NCBI GenBank assembly: GCA_016793245.1 | Contig: JAEUHW010000302.1 | Coordinates: 1 to 46,531, forward strand | DNA length: 46,531 bases | Reading direction: 5' to 3' | DNA from: Planctomycetota bacterium | GTDB lineage: Bacteria > Planctomycetota > UBA1135 > JADKAF01 | In this document: piece after piece, positions 32,601-42,500 of the stretch | Position numbering within the stretch: position 1 is the first letter of the stretch | Layout: every line of letters begins with the position of its first letter | The notes under the pieces: generated by a model | What the model was told of the DNA's origin: nothing | The model's database searches: none | The model's input: only the letters and a program-made list of their open reading frames with translations | Translations under genes and position numbers: made by a program

Positions 32601-34022
32601 CTGCAGCTCAGCGCGGTCGGCGTCTACGCCGGGAACCGCCTCGGCACGGCGCACACGCTGCTCTGCGATTTCCTCTTCGATGCGGCCCGCCCGATCGAGC
32701 CCGAGGACGGCGAGAGCTCCGCGCTCGTGGTGAACGTGATCGGCCTCGGACAAGTGCAGCGCACGCCGCATCTCGCGCGCTATGGTCCCGGACAGAGTGT
32801 CGAGCTCCACGCCGTGGCGCGGAGCGGCTGGGTCTTCTCGCATTGGAGCGGCAGCGGGAGCGGCAGCGCGAACCCGCTCGTCGTCTCGGCCGGCGCGCAG
32901 CCGCTGGTCGTCGCCCATTTCGCGCGCGACGCGACGCCGCCGCAGATCCTCGGCTTGCAAGCGCTGCCGGCGGGTCGCCGCGCAACGATCGTCTGGACCA
33001 CCGACGAGCCCGCGGCGGGCCGCGTGGAATGGGGCCGCACCAGCGCGCTCGGGCAGCTCGTCGCCTCCAGCGTGCGCCGCACCTCGCACGTCGCGACGAT
33101 CCCCGACCTCTCCCCCGGCGAGGAGATCTACTACCAAGCCTGCGCCACCGACGCGGCGGGGAACTCCGTTCGCGCGCCGCTCTCGATCCTCGAGACCCGC
33201 GCGGGCTTCGTCTCCGACGACTTCGCCGGCACAGCGCTCGAGCCCTCGCGTTGGCGCCTCCTTGATCCGAGCGAACAAGCGTTCGCCCGGCTCGTCGATC
33301 GCCGGGTGGAGCTCTCGCTGCCGCGCGCCGATACCGAGCCGCCCCTCGCTCCGGTGCTGCTGCTCCAAGAGCTCGAGCACGGCGACCTCGAGCTCGAGAC
33401 CGCGCTGGAGTCCGGCTTCAGCGCGGCCCGCGGTCAGAGCGCGGGACTGGCCTTCGAGTCCGACGCGCGGAACGGCTTCCGCTTCGGCGCGACCTGGTCG
33501 GGCGATCACCTGCGCTTCTTCTGCGAGCGCCGGACGAATGGCGTGCGCACGCGCAGCGAGCTTCCGCTGCTCGGCCAACCATTGCAGCTCCCGATCTGCT
33601 TGCGCGTCGCGCGACACGGCGATCAGTGGACGCTCGAGCATTCGTTCGATCGGCTGGTCTGGAACCCGACCTTCGCGTTCGCGCAGGGGATCGGCGACCT
33701 GCGCGCGGGCCTCTTCGCGGAGAACCGCGCCGCGGTGCCCTACGGCGCGCACTTCGACTACCTCTTCGAGCGCACGGAGCCGATCGTGCCCGAGGACGGC
33801 GCGAGCTCCGCGCTGGTCGTGAATGCGATCGGCCCGGGTCGCGTGCGGCGCACACCCGAGCTGCCGAGACATGCCGCAGGACAAGTCGTGTCGCTGCAAG
33901 CCGAGCCCTTCGGCGGCGCGCGCTTCGTCGGTTGGGAAGGTGTGCTCAGCGGCACGGCCAACCCAGTTCAGATCACCGTGGCAGCGAGCACGTCGATCAC
34001 GGCGCGCTTCGAACGAGAATGA
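29631..34022 (+). CDS. Large secreted modular protein (FN3, laminin-like and Bacterial-repeat modules)
   Basis: 1463 residues. Signal peptide MPLLRRLGRAARATYPLFAL, ending at APRAHAD. Residues about 33-125 form an Ig-like domain (VNILGRVSDADGVASLHYRL), about 130-345 a concanavalin-like domain, and about 350-445 a fibronectin type III-like domain. Then a three-part module occurs three times, beginning near residues 455, 830 and 1197: a DUF1349/GH43_C2-like domain (DDFSG ... EQDAGNYLRFDFL), a segment starting PEDG with the Bacterial-repeat pattern (RTPELARYPEGQLVELTA), and an FN3-like domain. The last copy stops after the repeat segment. Its stop codon overlaps the rfbF-like start by 4 nt (ATGA). 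Probably a surface or matrix protein. ATG 29631 opens the signal peptide. Confidence 0.85.
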   Translation: MPLLRRLGRAARATYPLFALLGALAPRAHADGPEIDLWYGTNQTFGALGHPQRHVNILGRVSDADGVASLHYRLNGGPLVPLTIGPDGRRLQAQGDFNADLPRAALQDGANTVLFFAVDTLQNESIATLHLQYHAQTSWPRTSTTTWSALGAVTEGAQIADGLWHIDATGARPTVKGYDRTLLLGEERAWRSYEVLVPITLHGFDPAGFQGTAVAPAFGITCRWMGHTERIYGEQPLTGWTQQGGGVWYELASGGGARLSLVGFQGLQIDRAQVLPLGVRLWWKLRCETQPNGDTFYAYKIWPDGNAEPVEWLANGTESPDDLQTGSLLFIAHYADVSIGDVQVTALEDETAVPALRDLQWTLGAHSARATWSSDEPTSFELAYGTTPALELGVVSGADPLVRHGALLRGLLPSTPYHYELRARDGRGQSAVPLVGTFTTDAATPPQPSGLVSDDFSGSQLEEARWIFVDPRNDAQVRTNGLQLEIEVPAGQSHGGWYDTNGNQMPRVVQNVANADFEIEVQFDSPVDAVSKAQGLVVEQDAGNYLRFDFLATSLGTRVWVGGVKDGYRPLLFEQGLVSLGTPMAMRVWREGHRFTVWTSLDGELWTNAVVFDHPLTVTRVGIAAGNAQGTAHTAEIDWFAVTLDPVLPEDGARSKLVTQTFGRGSIVRTPELARYPEGQLVELTATPEPGWFFESWAGDVQGIDSTVQITTSAEPRLALALFSTGPDRTPPILSQIQVRPSSTSATVSWRTDEPARARALYGSTLDYDAATEDTRLLLQHELRLENLQPGRIYHFRLEAEDGVGNAATGGDRTLRTQPAGNPTAIDSDDFSGAALDEQQWSFVDPNGDASFAFAEQRLAISVPATSTHDAWTQTAGNQLARVMQAAPDEDFSLLAKFESSVTLESQAEGLLFEQDEDDYLKIELVRHAGVEKLFAGSVRDGWNATVHAFAPISIARPVQLRVQREGHLWSLATSPDGASWTPRLSFVQTLQLSAVGVYAGNRLGTAHTLLCDFLFDAARPIEPEDGESSALVVNVIGLGQVQRTPHLARYGPGQSVELHAVARSGWVFSHWSGSGSGSANPLVVSAGAQPLVVAHFARDATPPQILGLQALPAGRRATIVWTTDEPAAGRVEWGRTSALGQLVASSVRRTSHVATIPDLSPGEEIYYQACATDAAGNSVRAPLSILETRAGFVSDDFAGTALEPSRWRLLDPSEQAFARLVDRRVELSLPRADTEPPLAPVLLLQELEHGDLELETALESGFSAARGQSAGLAFESDARNGFRFGATWSGDHLRFFCERRTNGVRTRSELPLLGQPLQLPICLRVARHGDQWTLEHSFDRLVWNPTFAFAQGIGDLRAGLFAENRAAVPYGAHFDYLFERTEPIVPEDGASSALVVNAIGPGRVRRTPELPRHAAGQVVSLQAEPFGGARFVGWEGVLSGTANPVQITVAASTSITARFERE

Positions 34023-34798
34023 GCTCCATGAAGGTCGCCATCCTCGCCGGCGGGCTCGGCTCGCGGCTCTCCGAGGAAACCGTCCTGAAGCCGAAGCCGA
34101 TGGTCGAGATCGGCGATCGGCCGATCCTCTGGCACATCCTGAAGATCTACGCGCACCAAGGGCTCCGCGATTTCGTGATCGCGCTGGGCTACAAGGGCGA
34201 GGTGATCAAGCGCTTCTTCGTCGACTACTGCGCCCTGCACAGCGACCTCCGCGTGCAGCTCGGCTCGGGACGCGTCGACTACCTGGGCGGCGGGCCCACC
34301 GAAGACTGGAACCTCGAGCTCGTCGACACCGGCCTCGAAACGAACACCGGCGGCCGCATCAAGCGCTTGCAGCGCTTCGTCGGCCCCTCGACCTTCTGCC
34401 TCACCTGGGGCGACGGCGTCGCCGACATCGATCTCCGCGCGCTGCTCGCGTTCCACCGCGCGCACGGCAAGCTCGCCACGGTCACGGCGGTGCGACCGCC
34501 GGCGCGCTTCGGCCGCATCGAGCTGGAGGGCGATCGCGTGGTCGAGTTCTCCGAGAAACCCCAGCTCGGCGAGGGCTGGATCAACGGCGCCTTCTTCGTG
34601 CTCGAGCCGGGGATCTTCGACTACATCGCCGGCGACCAGACGCCATGGGAGAAAGAGCCCATGGAGCGCTTGGCCCGCGACGGGCAATTGATGGCGTATC
34701 GCCACGAGGGCTTCTGGCAGTGCATGGACACGCTGCGCGACAAGACGCTGCTCGAGTCGCTCTGGTCGAAGGGCAACGCGCCCTGGAAGATCTGGTGA
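34019..34798 (+). CDS. rfbF: Glucose-1-phosphate cytidylyltransferase (RfbF-like)
   Basis: 259 residues, the usual length for RfbF. N-terminal nucleotide-binding motif [20 protein letters not shown] is followed by [20 protein letters not shown], the metal-site stretch [11 protein letters not shown], and [20 protein letters not shown]. The enzyme makes CDP-glucose from glucose 1-phosphate and CTP, the first step to CDP-linked deoxy and branched sugars. The usual next enzyme, CDP-glucose 4,6-dehydratase (RfbG), is not in this window. The start overlaps the stop of the large secreted protein gene; ATG 34028 is an alternative. First biosynthetic gene of the glycan operon. Confidence 0.9.
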   Translation: MSSMKVAILAGGLGSRLSEETVLKPKPMVEIGDRPILWHILKIYAHQGLRDFVIALGYKGEVIKRFFVDYCALHSDLRVQLGSGRVDYLGGGPTEDWNLELVDTGLETNTGGRIKRLQRFVGPSTFCLTWGDGVADIDLRALLAFHRAHGKLATVTAVRPPARFGRIELEGDRVVEFSEKPQLGEGWINGAFFVLEPGIFDYIAGDQTPWEKEPMERLARDGQLMAYRHEGFWQCMDTLRDKTLLESLWSKGNAPWKIW

Positions 34799-34808
34799 GG
34801 TTCGCTTC

Positions 34809-35837
34809 GTGAACGTCCTCGTCACCGGCCACAGCGGATACATCGGCTGCCTCTTGGTGCCGCTGCTCCGCCGCGCGGGCCACTCCGTCACCGGCCTCGA
34901 CTCCGGGCTCTTTGAAGGCTGCGACTTCACAGCACCCGACCTCGGCGTGCGCGAGCTGCGCCTCGATCTGCGCGACGTCGAGGAGGAGCATCTCCGCGGT
35001 TTCGACGCGGTGATCCACCTGGCCGGTCTCTCCAACGACCCGCTGGGCGACCTCGCCCCGGAGAGCACCTACGCGATCAACCACCGCGCCTCCGTGCGGC
35101 TCGCGGAGCTCGCAAAGCGCGCGGGCGTCGAGCGCTTCCTGCACTCCTCCTCGTGCAGCCTCTACGGCGCCGCCGGCGACGACTACGTCGACGAGGACGG
35201 CGCGATGAATCCGGTGACGCCCTATGGCGAGTCGAAGGTCTACGTCGAGCGCGACGTGGCTCCTCTCGCCGATCGCGGCTTCTGCCCGACCTACCTGCGG
35301 AACGCGACGGCTTACGGGCTCTCCCCGCGCCTCCGCGGCGATCTCGTGGTGAACAACCTCGTGGGCTACGCGGTGACGAAGGGCGAGGTGCTGCTGAAGA
35401 GCGACGGCACGCCGTGGCGTCCGCTGGTGCACATCGAGGACATCTCGCGCGCGTTCGTGGCGGTGCTGGAGGCGCCGTGGGACACCGTGTGGAACCGCGC
35501 GTTCAACGTCGGCCGCACGGAGGAGAACTACCGCGTGCGCGAGGTCGCCGAGATCGTGGCCGACGTCGTGAAGGGCGCGCAGGTGACCTTCCTGCCCGGC
35601 GCCGGACCCGACAAGCGCAACTACCGCGTCTCCTGCGAGCGCATCCGCCGCGAGCTGCCGAGCTTCCAGCCCACCTGGACCGTGCGCCGAGGCGTCGAGG
35701 AGCTCTACCGCGCCTACCTCGCGCATGGCCTGACGCTCGCGGAGTTCGAGAGCTCGCGCTACCTGCGCATCCGCCATGTGCGCGAGCTGCTCGCGGCCGG
35801 CAGGCTCGATACCCAGCTCCGCTGGACGGCGGCCTAG
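34809..35837 (+). CDS. NAD-dependent epimerase/dehydratase (extended SDR)
   Basis: 342 residues. N-terminal dinucleotide motif [20 protein letters not shown], substrate-side [12 protein letters not shown] (catalytic Ser) and YGESKVYVE (Tyr-x3-Lys). [13 protein letters not shown] and [19 protein letters not shown] are typical of sugar-nucleotide epimerases that follow RfbF-type genes. It should change the configuration or oxidation state of an NDP-sugar; whether it is epimerase, dehydratase or reductase cannot be decided. GTG start with AGG about 8 nt upstream. Ten bp after the cytidylyltransferase gene and 3 bp before the first methyltransferase gene. Confidence 0.85.
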   Translation: MNVLVTGHSGYIGCLLVPLLRRAGHSVTGLDSGLFEGCDFTAPDLGVRELRLDLRDVEEEHLRGFDAVIHLAGLSNDPLGDLAPESTYAINHRASVRLAELAKRAGVERFLHSSSCSLYGAAGDDYVDEDGAMNPVTPYGESKVYVERDVAPLADRGFCPTYLRNATAYGLSPRLRGDLVVNNLVGYAVTKGEVLLKSDGTPWRPLVHIEDISRAFVAVLEAPWDTVWNRAFNVGRTEENYRVREVAEIVADVVKGAQVTFLPGAGPDKRNYRVSCERIRRELPSFQPTWTVRRGVEELYRAYLAHGLTLAEFESSRYLRIRHVRELLAAGRLDTQLRWTAA

Positions 35838-35840
35838 GCG

Positions 35841-37097
35841 ATGCTGCAGCGGATCCAAGAGTGCCGCGCGTGCGGGCACGGCGCGCTCGAGACCTTCCTC
35901 GATCTAGGAGCGCTGCCGCTCTCCGACGGCTTCCTCTTCGAGAAGGACCTCGCTCGCGAGGAGCCGCGCTACCCGCTCGAGGTCGCGTTCTGCCCGCGCT
36001 GCACGTTGGTGCAGATCCTCCACACCGTGCCGCCGGAGGAGCTCTTCGACGCCGACTATCCGTACTACTCTTCCTTCACGCAGACGCTGCTCGAGCACTC
36101 GCGCGCGAACGTGGAGGAGCTGATCGCCGCGCGCGGCCTGGATGCGCGCTCGCAGGTGGTCGAGCTCGCGAGCAACGACGGCTACCTGCTCCAGTACTAC
36201 GTGCAGCGCGGGATCCCCGTGCTCGGCATCGATCCCGCCGCCGGCCCCGTCCGCGCCGCCGTGGAGCGCGGCGTGCCCACGCGGCACGCGTTCTTCACGC
36301 GCGCGCTCGCCGAGGAGCTCCGCGCGAGCGGTCTGCAGGCCGATGTGGTGCACGCGAACAACGTCCTCGCGCACGTCGCCGACACGCACGGCTTCGTCGC
36401 GGGCCTCGCCGCGCTGCTGAAGCCGAAGGGCGTCGCAGTGATCGAGGTGCCCTACGTGCGCGATCTGATCGAGCACGTCGAGTTCGACACGATCTACCAC
36501 GAGCACCTCTGCTACTTCTCCGCGACCGCTCTGGCGCAGCTCTTCGCGCGCCATGGCCTCGCGCTGCAGGACGTGCGGTGCCTTCCGATCCACGGCGGCT
36601 CGCTGCGGCTCTTCGTGGGGCACGCCGAGGTCGAGACCCCCGCGGTCGCCGAGCTGCTCGCAGCCGAGGAACGCGACGGGCTCACGCGGGCCGACTACTA
36701 CCGCAGCTTCTCGCGCCGTGTGGCGCAGGTGCGCGACGAGCTGCGCGCGCTGCTCGCCGAGCGCAAGCAACGCGGGCAGCGCCTCGCCGCGTACGGCGCC
36801 GCCGCGAAGGGCACGATCCTGCTCAACTACGTCGGCCTGGATCGCTCGTGGATCGACTACGTCGTCGATCGCAACATCCACAAGCAAGGCCGCTGGGTCC
36901 CCGGCGTGCGCTTGCCGATCCTCTCCCCGGAGCTTCTGCTGCAGGATCGCCCGGGGACCGTGCTGCTCCTCGCGTGGAACTTCGCCACGGAGATCCTCGC
37001 CCAGCAGAGCGCCTACCTCGACGCCGGAGGAAGCTTCGTGATCCCCATTCCGCGCCCGCGCCTCGTCGAGCGCGGCACCCGAGGCCCCGCCCGATGA
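35841..37097 (+). CDS. NDP-sugar C-methyltransferase-like protein, first of three
   Basis: 418 residues, like TylC3/EvaC/TcaB9 C-methyltransferases. N-terminal zinc ribbon (CRACG and CPRC), a central SAM-binding domain (VVELASNDGYLLQYYVQRGI), and a C-terminal Rossmann-like domain (RLAAYGAAAKGTILLNYVGL). The stretch FDTIYHEHLCYFSATAL keeps the Tyr and second His that act in TcaB9-type catalysis. It probably adds a methyl branch to the sugar ring of a nucleotide sugar made by the two genes before it. It overlaps the next gene by 4 nt (ATGA). Most likely cytoplasmic. Confidence 0.85.
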   Translation: MLQRIQECRACGHGALETFLDLGALPLSDGFLFEKDLAREEPRYPLEVAFCPRCTLVQILHTVPPEELFDADYPYYSSFTQTLLEHSRANVEELIAARGLDARSQVVELASNDGYLLQYYVQRGIPVLGIDPAAGPVRAAVERGVPTRHAFFTRALAEELRASGLQADVVHANNVLAHVADTHGFVAGLAALLKPKGVAVIEVPYVRDLIEHVEFDTIYHEHLCYFSATALAQLFARHGLALQDVRCLPIHGGSLRLFVGHAEVETPAVAELLAAEERDGLTRADYYRSFSRRVAQVRDELRALLAERKQRGQRLAAYGAAAKGTILLNYVGLDRSWIDYVVDRNIHKQGRWVPGVRLPILSPELLLQDRPGTVLLLAWNFATEILAQQSAYLDAGGSFVIPIPRPRLVERGTRGPAR

Positions 37098-38266
37098 TCA
37101 CGGCCTGCCAAGCGTGCGGCTCGAGCCGCCTCGAGCGCTTCTACGAGACGCCCAGCATCCCGGTGCACTCGTGCTTGATGGTGCGCGATCGCGACCAAGC
37201 GCTGCGCTTCCCGCGCGGCGATCTCGCGCTCGCGGTCTGCCACGAGTGCGGCTTCATCCAGAACGTGCTCTTCGATCCGCGCGTGCACTCGTACTCGCCC
37301 GACTACGAGGAGACGCAGGGCTTCTCCCCGCGCTTCCGCGCCTTCCAGACCGAGCTCTGCCGCGATCAGGCCGAGCGCCACGCGCTGCGCGGCAAGACCG
37401 TGCTCGAGATCGGCTGCGGGAAGGGCGAGTTCCTGGTCGAGCTCTGCCGCCTCGCCGATTGCCGCGGCATCGGCATCGATCCGAGCTATCGCCCCGAGCG
37501 CACCGCGATCGAGGACCGCGAGCGCGTGCGCTTCGTGCAGGACTTCTACTCCGAGCGCACGAAGGACCTCAGCGCCGATTACGTGTGCTGCCGCCACACG
37601 CTGGAGCACATCGGGCCCGTGCGCGAGTTCGTCGGCATGATCCGCGGCACGCTCGAAGGCCGGAGCGAGACGGTCTTCTTCCTCGAGGTCCCCGACGTCG
37701 AGCGCGTGCTGAAAGAGCGCGCGTTCTGGGACATCTACTACGAGCACTGCAGCTACTTCACGCTGGGCTCGCTCGCGCGCCTCTTCCGCCGCGTCGGCTT
37801 CGATCCCACGCGCCTCTGGAAGGGCTTCGACGACCAGTATCTCCTGATCGAGGCGCGGCCCGGCGATGGCCGCGGCGGAGAGCGCTTTGCGGCAGAGGAC
37901 GATCTCGCGCGGACCCTAGCGGAGGTGCGCTCGTTCCGCGCGGGCATCGCGGAGCACTTCACGCGCTTGCGCGCGGAGCTCGCGCGCCTCCGCCGCAAGG
38001 GCCGCGTCGTCTTGTGGGGCTCGGGCTCGAAGGCGGTCTCCTATCTGAACACGCTCGGCATCCAAGACGAGCTCGAGTACGTGATCGACATCAATCCGCA
38101 CAAGCACGGCAAGTTCCTCGCCGGCACGGGCCACGAGATCGCGAGCCCGGAATTCCTGCGCACCTACCGTCCCGCGAGCGTGATCGTGATGAACCCGATC
38201 TACGTCCCCGAGATCCGCTCCCAGCTCGAGCAGATGGGCCTCGCCCCCGAAGTGACGGCGGTGTGA
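37094..38266 (+). CDS. Zinc-ribbon SAM methyltransferase, second of three
   Basis: 390 residues, paralogous to the next gene and more distantly to the previous one. N-terminal ribbon CQACG ... CHECG, SAM motif VLEIGCGKGEFLVELCRLAD, CRHTLEHIGPVREFVGMIR, and a C-terminal Rossmann-like domain VVLWGSGSKAVSYLNTLGIQ. The equivalent of the TcaB9 active-site stretch is FWDIYYEHCSYFTLGSL, which keeps Tyr and His. An extra cysteine (VHSCLMV) lies between the two ribbon pairs. The target may be a sugar nucleotide or a lipid-linked sugar. ATG 37094 overlaps the previous stop; the very long apparent frame upstream is only a shadow. Confidence 0.8.
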   Translation: MITACQACGSSRLERFYETPSIPVHSCLMVRDRDQALRFPRGDLALAVCHECGFIQNVLFDPRVHSYSPDYEETQGFSPRFRAFQTELCRDQAERHALRGKTVLEIGCGKGEFLVELCRLADCRGIGIDPSYRPERTAIEDRERVRFVQDFYSERTKDLSADYVCCRHTLEHIGPVREFVGMIRGTLEGRSETVFFLEVPDVERVLKERAFWDIYYEHCSYFTLGSLARLFRRVGFDPTRLWKGFDDQYLLIEARPGDGRGGERFAAEDDLARTLAEVRSFRAGIAEHFTRLRAELARLRRKGRVVLWGSGSKAVSYLNTLGIQDELEYVIDINPHKHGKFLAGTGHEIASPEFLRTYRPASVIVMNPIYVPEIRSQLEQMGLAPEVTAV

Positions 38267-39435
38267 GCCACGCGGCCACCGTGACCTGCCCGATCTGCGG
38301 AGCGGGCTCGCCGCTGCGCGCCCTCGAGCACGAGGGCGTCGCCACCAACTGCGTGCAGCTGTGGAGCACCGCCGCGGAGGCGCGCGCGGTGCCGCGCGGC
38401 ACGCTGCGCATCGAGTGCTGCACGCGGTGCGGGCACCTCTGGAACTCGGCCTTCGATCCCTCGCGCGTCGTCTACACGCCGGAGTACGACGCCTCGCTGC
38501 ACTTCTCGCCGCGCTTCCAGCGCTACGTCGAAGAGCTCGTCGCGCGCTTGGTCGCCGAGCTGCCGCTGCGCGGGCGCCACCTGCTCGAGATCGGCTGCGG
38601 CAAGGGCGAGTTCCTCGATCTGCTGTGCCGGCGCGGCGGCTGTCGCGGCGTCGGCTTCGACACGAGCTTCTCCGGCGCGCTCCCCGCCGACGCGGCGTGG
38701 ACCGTCGAGCGCCGCGCGTTCTCGGCGGCGGAGCGCGGGCTCTCCGCGGACCTCGTCGCGTCGCGGCACGTGCTCGAGCACATCGAGGACCCGCTCGCGT
38801 TCGTGGAGGCGATGCGCGCGACGCTGGAGCGGAGCGCGCTCGGCGCGCTCTTCCTCGAGGTGCCGAACGGCGAGTGGATCCTGCGCGACCTCGGCATCTG
38901 GGACGTGATCTACGAGCACGTCTCGATCTTCACGCCGCTCTCGCTGCACGCGCTGCTCCATCGGGCCGGCCTCGGGGTCCGCTGGATGGAGAGCGCCTTC
39001 GAAGGGCAGTACCTGCGCGCGCTCGCGCTGCGAGAAGATCGAGCACACGCTGCTCCGCCGACCGCCGCGCTCGAGGATCAGCTCGCTCTCGTCGAGCGCT
39101 TCGGAGCCACCTATCGAGCGAAGATCGCGGACTGGGGCCGGCGTTTGGAAGCGCTGGCGCGAGCGGGTCGCCGCGCGGCTCTCTGGGGCGCGGGAGCGAA
39201 GGGCTCGACCTTCCTCGCTCTGGTGCAGCCCCTCGACGCCATTCACCACGTGATCGACATCCATCCTCGCAAGGTAGGTCGTCACGTGCCGATCACGGGA
39301 CACCGCGTCGAAGCCCCCGAGGCGCTGCGCGGCAGCGGCGTCGATGCGATCCTGGTCATGAACCCCGCGTACGCGCAGGAGATCCGCGCGAGCGCGCGCG
39401 AGCTGGGACTGCGAGCGGAGATCCTCGCCATCTGA
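38263..39435 (+). CDS. Zinc-ribbon SAM methyltransferase, third of three
   Basis: 390 residues, exactly the length of the preceding paralog. Ribbon CPICG ... CTRCG, SAM motif LLEIGCGKGEFLDLLCRRGG, ASRHVLEHIEDPLAFVEAM and C-terminal ALWGAGAKGSTFLALVQPL. The active-site stretch reads IWDVIYEHVSIFTPLSL: the first Tyr position is Ile, while the second His is kept, so its specificity or activity may differ. GTG 38263 overlaps the previous stop by 4 nt (GTGA). It ends the operon; the next gene follows after 110 bp. Confidence 0.8.
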   Translation: MSHAATVTCPICGAGSPLRALEHEGVATNCVQLWSTAAEARAVPRGTLRIECCTRCGHLWNSAFDPSRVVYTPEYDASLHFSPRFQRYVEELVARLVAELPLRGRHLLEIGCGKGEFLDLLCRRGGCRGVGFDTSFSGALPADAAWTVERRAFSAAERGLSADLVASRHVLEHIEDPLAFVEAMRATLERSALGALFLEVPNGEWILRDLGIWDVIYEHVSIFTPLSLHALLHRAGLGVRWMESAFEGQYLRALALREDRAHAAPPTAALEDQLALVERFGATYRAKIADWGRRLEALARAGRRAALWGAGAKGSTFLALVQPLDAIHHVIDIHPRKVGRHVPITGHRVEAPEALRGSGVDAILVMNPAYAQEIRASARELGLRAEILAI

Positions 39436-39545
39436 CGCGAAGGGGCCTCCCTGGGCCATGTGGTCCGTTGTCAGCGGAGGTCGCTGCCTGGAGCATGCAG
39501 GCTTCCCACCGGCGTGCCCCGACGCCGCGCAGCCCTCGCTCTCTC

Positions 39546-42500
39546 ATGAACCTCCATCGCCACGCGTCGCTCGCGCTCGCCTTGTCGACGCTCTCGCTCT
39601 CCTCTCCCGCGCAGATCTCGTGGCGCCACGAGAGCTCCACGACGGGCGCGATCCCCGCGCCGCAGGGCGCCGTGCAGCAGACCACCTGTCTCACCGCGGA
39701 CTTCAATCGCGACGGCGCCGAGGACGTGCTCGTCGCGTCGCGCGGTTACGCCGGTCGCGTGCAAGCGTGGCTGAGCCAGGCCAACGGCACCTGGCTGCGC
39801 ATCGACGTCGATCCCACCAACGTGCAGAGCGAAGCCGGCGGCGCGATCCACGACATCGACGGCGACGGCGATCCCGATGTCGTGATCGGGCAGGACTTCG
39901 CGGGCGCCGAGATCTACTGGTGGGAGAACCCCTACCCCAGCTTCGCCGCGCCCTGGACGCGCCGCGTCGTGAAGTCGAGCGGCGGCACGCAGCACCACGA
40001 CCAGGCCTTCGGCGATGTCGATGGCGACGGCGCGACCGAGCTCGTGGCGTGGAATCAGAACGCGCAGGAGCTCTTGCTCTTCGAGATCCCGAGCCAGCCG
40101 ACCGGCACCTCGCAGCCCTGGCCGAGCCGCGTGATCTACCGCGCGAGCAACGCGCAGTTCGAAGGGCTGGCCATCGGTGACGTCGACCTCGACGGCGTGC
40201 TCGACATCGTCGGCGCCGGGCGCTGGTGGCAGCATCTCGGCAACGGCAGCTTCCAGGAGCACGTCGTCGATGCCGCGATGAACTTCACGCGCGCGGCCGT
40301 CGGTCAGCTCGTCGCGGGCGGTCGCCCCGAGCTCGTGTTCGTCCCCGGCGACGCGAGCGGCAACGGCTTCTGGTACGAGTGGAACGGCTCCGCGTGGCTC
40401 GCTCGTCCCCTCGGCTACGTCGCGCACGGTCACACGCTCGACATCGCCGACCTCGACGGCGACGGCGCGCAGGATCTCTTCCTCGGCGAGATGAAGCTCG
40501 GCGGCGCGAGCTGCCGTGTGCGCGTGCTCTACGGCGACGGCGCCGGCAACTTCACCGAGCAAGTGCTCGCGACGGGCAACGACATCCACGAAGGGCGCCT
40601 CGCCGACCTCGACGGCGATGGCGACCTCGACATCGCGCACAAGCCGTACAACGACGGCACACCGCGCCTCGATCTCTGGTGGAACGATCGCCTGACGCTG
40701 CCGCTCGATCGCTGGCAGCGCCATCTCGTCGATGGCGCGCTCCCCTATCGCCCGGTGTTCGTCGGCAGCGGCGACTTCGACAACGACGGCCTCGTCGACC
40801 TCGCCGCGGGCGGTTGGTGGTGGAAGAACCCCGGCTCGCTCGCGGGGACCTGGACGCGCTTCGAGATCCACCCCGGCGCGTATCTCGACTACGCGACGAG
40901 CTTCGACATCGACGGGGACGGCGACAGCGATCTCCTGGGCACGCGCGCTCCGGGGAGCCAAGCGAACGGCCAGCTCGCCTGGGCCGAGAATCGCGGCGCC
41001 GCGGGGTTCCTGATCCACACCAACATCGCGGCCGCGCAGGGCGACTTCCTGCAAGGCGTGCAGGTGCAGCGCTTCGCCGGTACGACGGGCGCGCGCGAAG
41101 TCGCGCTCTCCTGGCACGATCCTGCGGTCGGCGTGCAGATGCTCACCGTGCCCGCGAACCCCGCCGCGAACACCTGGACCTGGCGCCGCATCCAGCCGCT
41201 CTCGCTCGGCGAGGACCTCTCCTCCGGCGACCTCGACGGAGACGGCGATCTCGATCTCGTGCTCGGCACGACCTGGCTCGAGAATCCGAGCTGGACGCCG
41301 CGCACGCTCGGCAGCGTCGGCGATCTCGCGGGCTTCGGCGGCACCCCCGAGCCCGATCGCAACCGCGCGGTCGACCTCGACGGCGATGGCGATCTCGATG
41401 TCGCGATGGGCCTCGAGAACGGTCGCGAGGTGGTCTGGTTCGAGAATCCGCGCCCCGCGGGCAATGCGCTCGGCCTCTGGACGCGACACATCCTCGGCAG
41501 CTTCGAAGGCCAGGGCTTCAGCCTCGACGCCGCCGACTTCGATCGCGACGGCGACGTCGATCTCGTGCTCGGCGAGCATCGCGGCGCGAGCACCAATCGC
41601 GTCGTGCTGCTCCGCAATGACGGCACGCGCCAGAGCTGGCCCACCGTGATCGTCGATGCGCAGCCGAGCAACACGATCGATCATCACGACGGGACGCAGG
41701 CCATCGATCTCGATCGCGACGGCGACCTCGATCTCGTCTCGATCGGCTGGACCAATCCCAAGCTCTGGATCTTCGAGAACCGCGCGCGGACCGGCGGCGG
41801 ACAGACGCCCGTCGCGCAAGCGCCGGGCATCGACGCGCAGGGCAGCGCGTTCCAAGTGGGCCGCGTGGTCTCGATCTATCCCGCGTTCCCCGGACAAGAA
41901 GTGCGCTATACGCTCGACGGCAGCGATCCCACGCCGAGCTCGCCGCGCTACTTGGGCCCGCTCGCGCTCTTCGACACCGCGCGCGTGAGGGCCCGCGCCT
42001 TCGAGCCGCAGAAGCTGCCGAGCAACATCGCGCGCGCCGACTTCGCCCGCTTGCCCGCGCCGCTCTCGCTCTGGAGCTTCGACGAAGGCATGGGCACGCG
42101 CGCGTTCGACTCGGGCACGCGCGGGAACCACGGCACGGTGAATGGCGCGAGCTGGGCCGCGGGCTTCGCGAACGGCTCCCTCGACTTCGCGCCGACCGGC
42201 ACGCGCGTCGCGGCGGGCAACTTCGATCTCACGCCGAACGCGATGACCATCTCGGCGTGGATCCAGGGCGATGGCTTCGCACATCTGGCGAACGGCGACG
42301 CGCGCATCCTCTCGAAGAGCCTGAGCACCGCCGAGCAAGATCACGTGTTCATGCTGTCGACGATCGCCGTCGGCGCCGAGATCCGCCCGCGTCTCCGCTT
42401 GAAGGTGAACGGCTTCACGCACACCTTGATCGCCGCGCAGGGCAACATCGCCTTCGGGGCGTGGACCCACGTGGCGGCGGTCTACGACGGCACCGAGATG

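Noticed and set aside
35153..37093. A 1037-residue frame that would extend the second methyltransferase far upstream
   Set aside because: The upstream part is Arg/Ala-rich out-of-frame translation of the epimerase and first methyltransferase genes; the family start is at ATG 37094.
38361..39545. A 5' extension of the FG-GAP gene by about 395 codons
   Set aside because: It overlaps the third methyltransferase in another frame; the signal peptide begins at ATG 39546.
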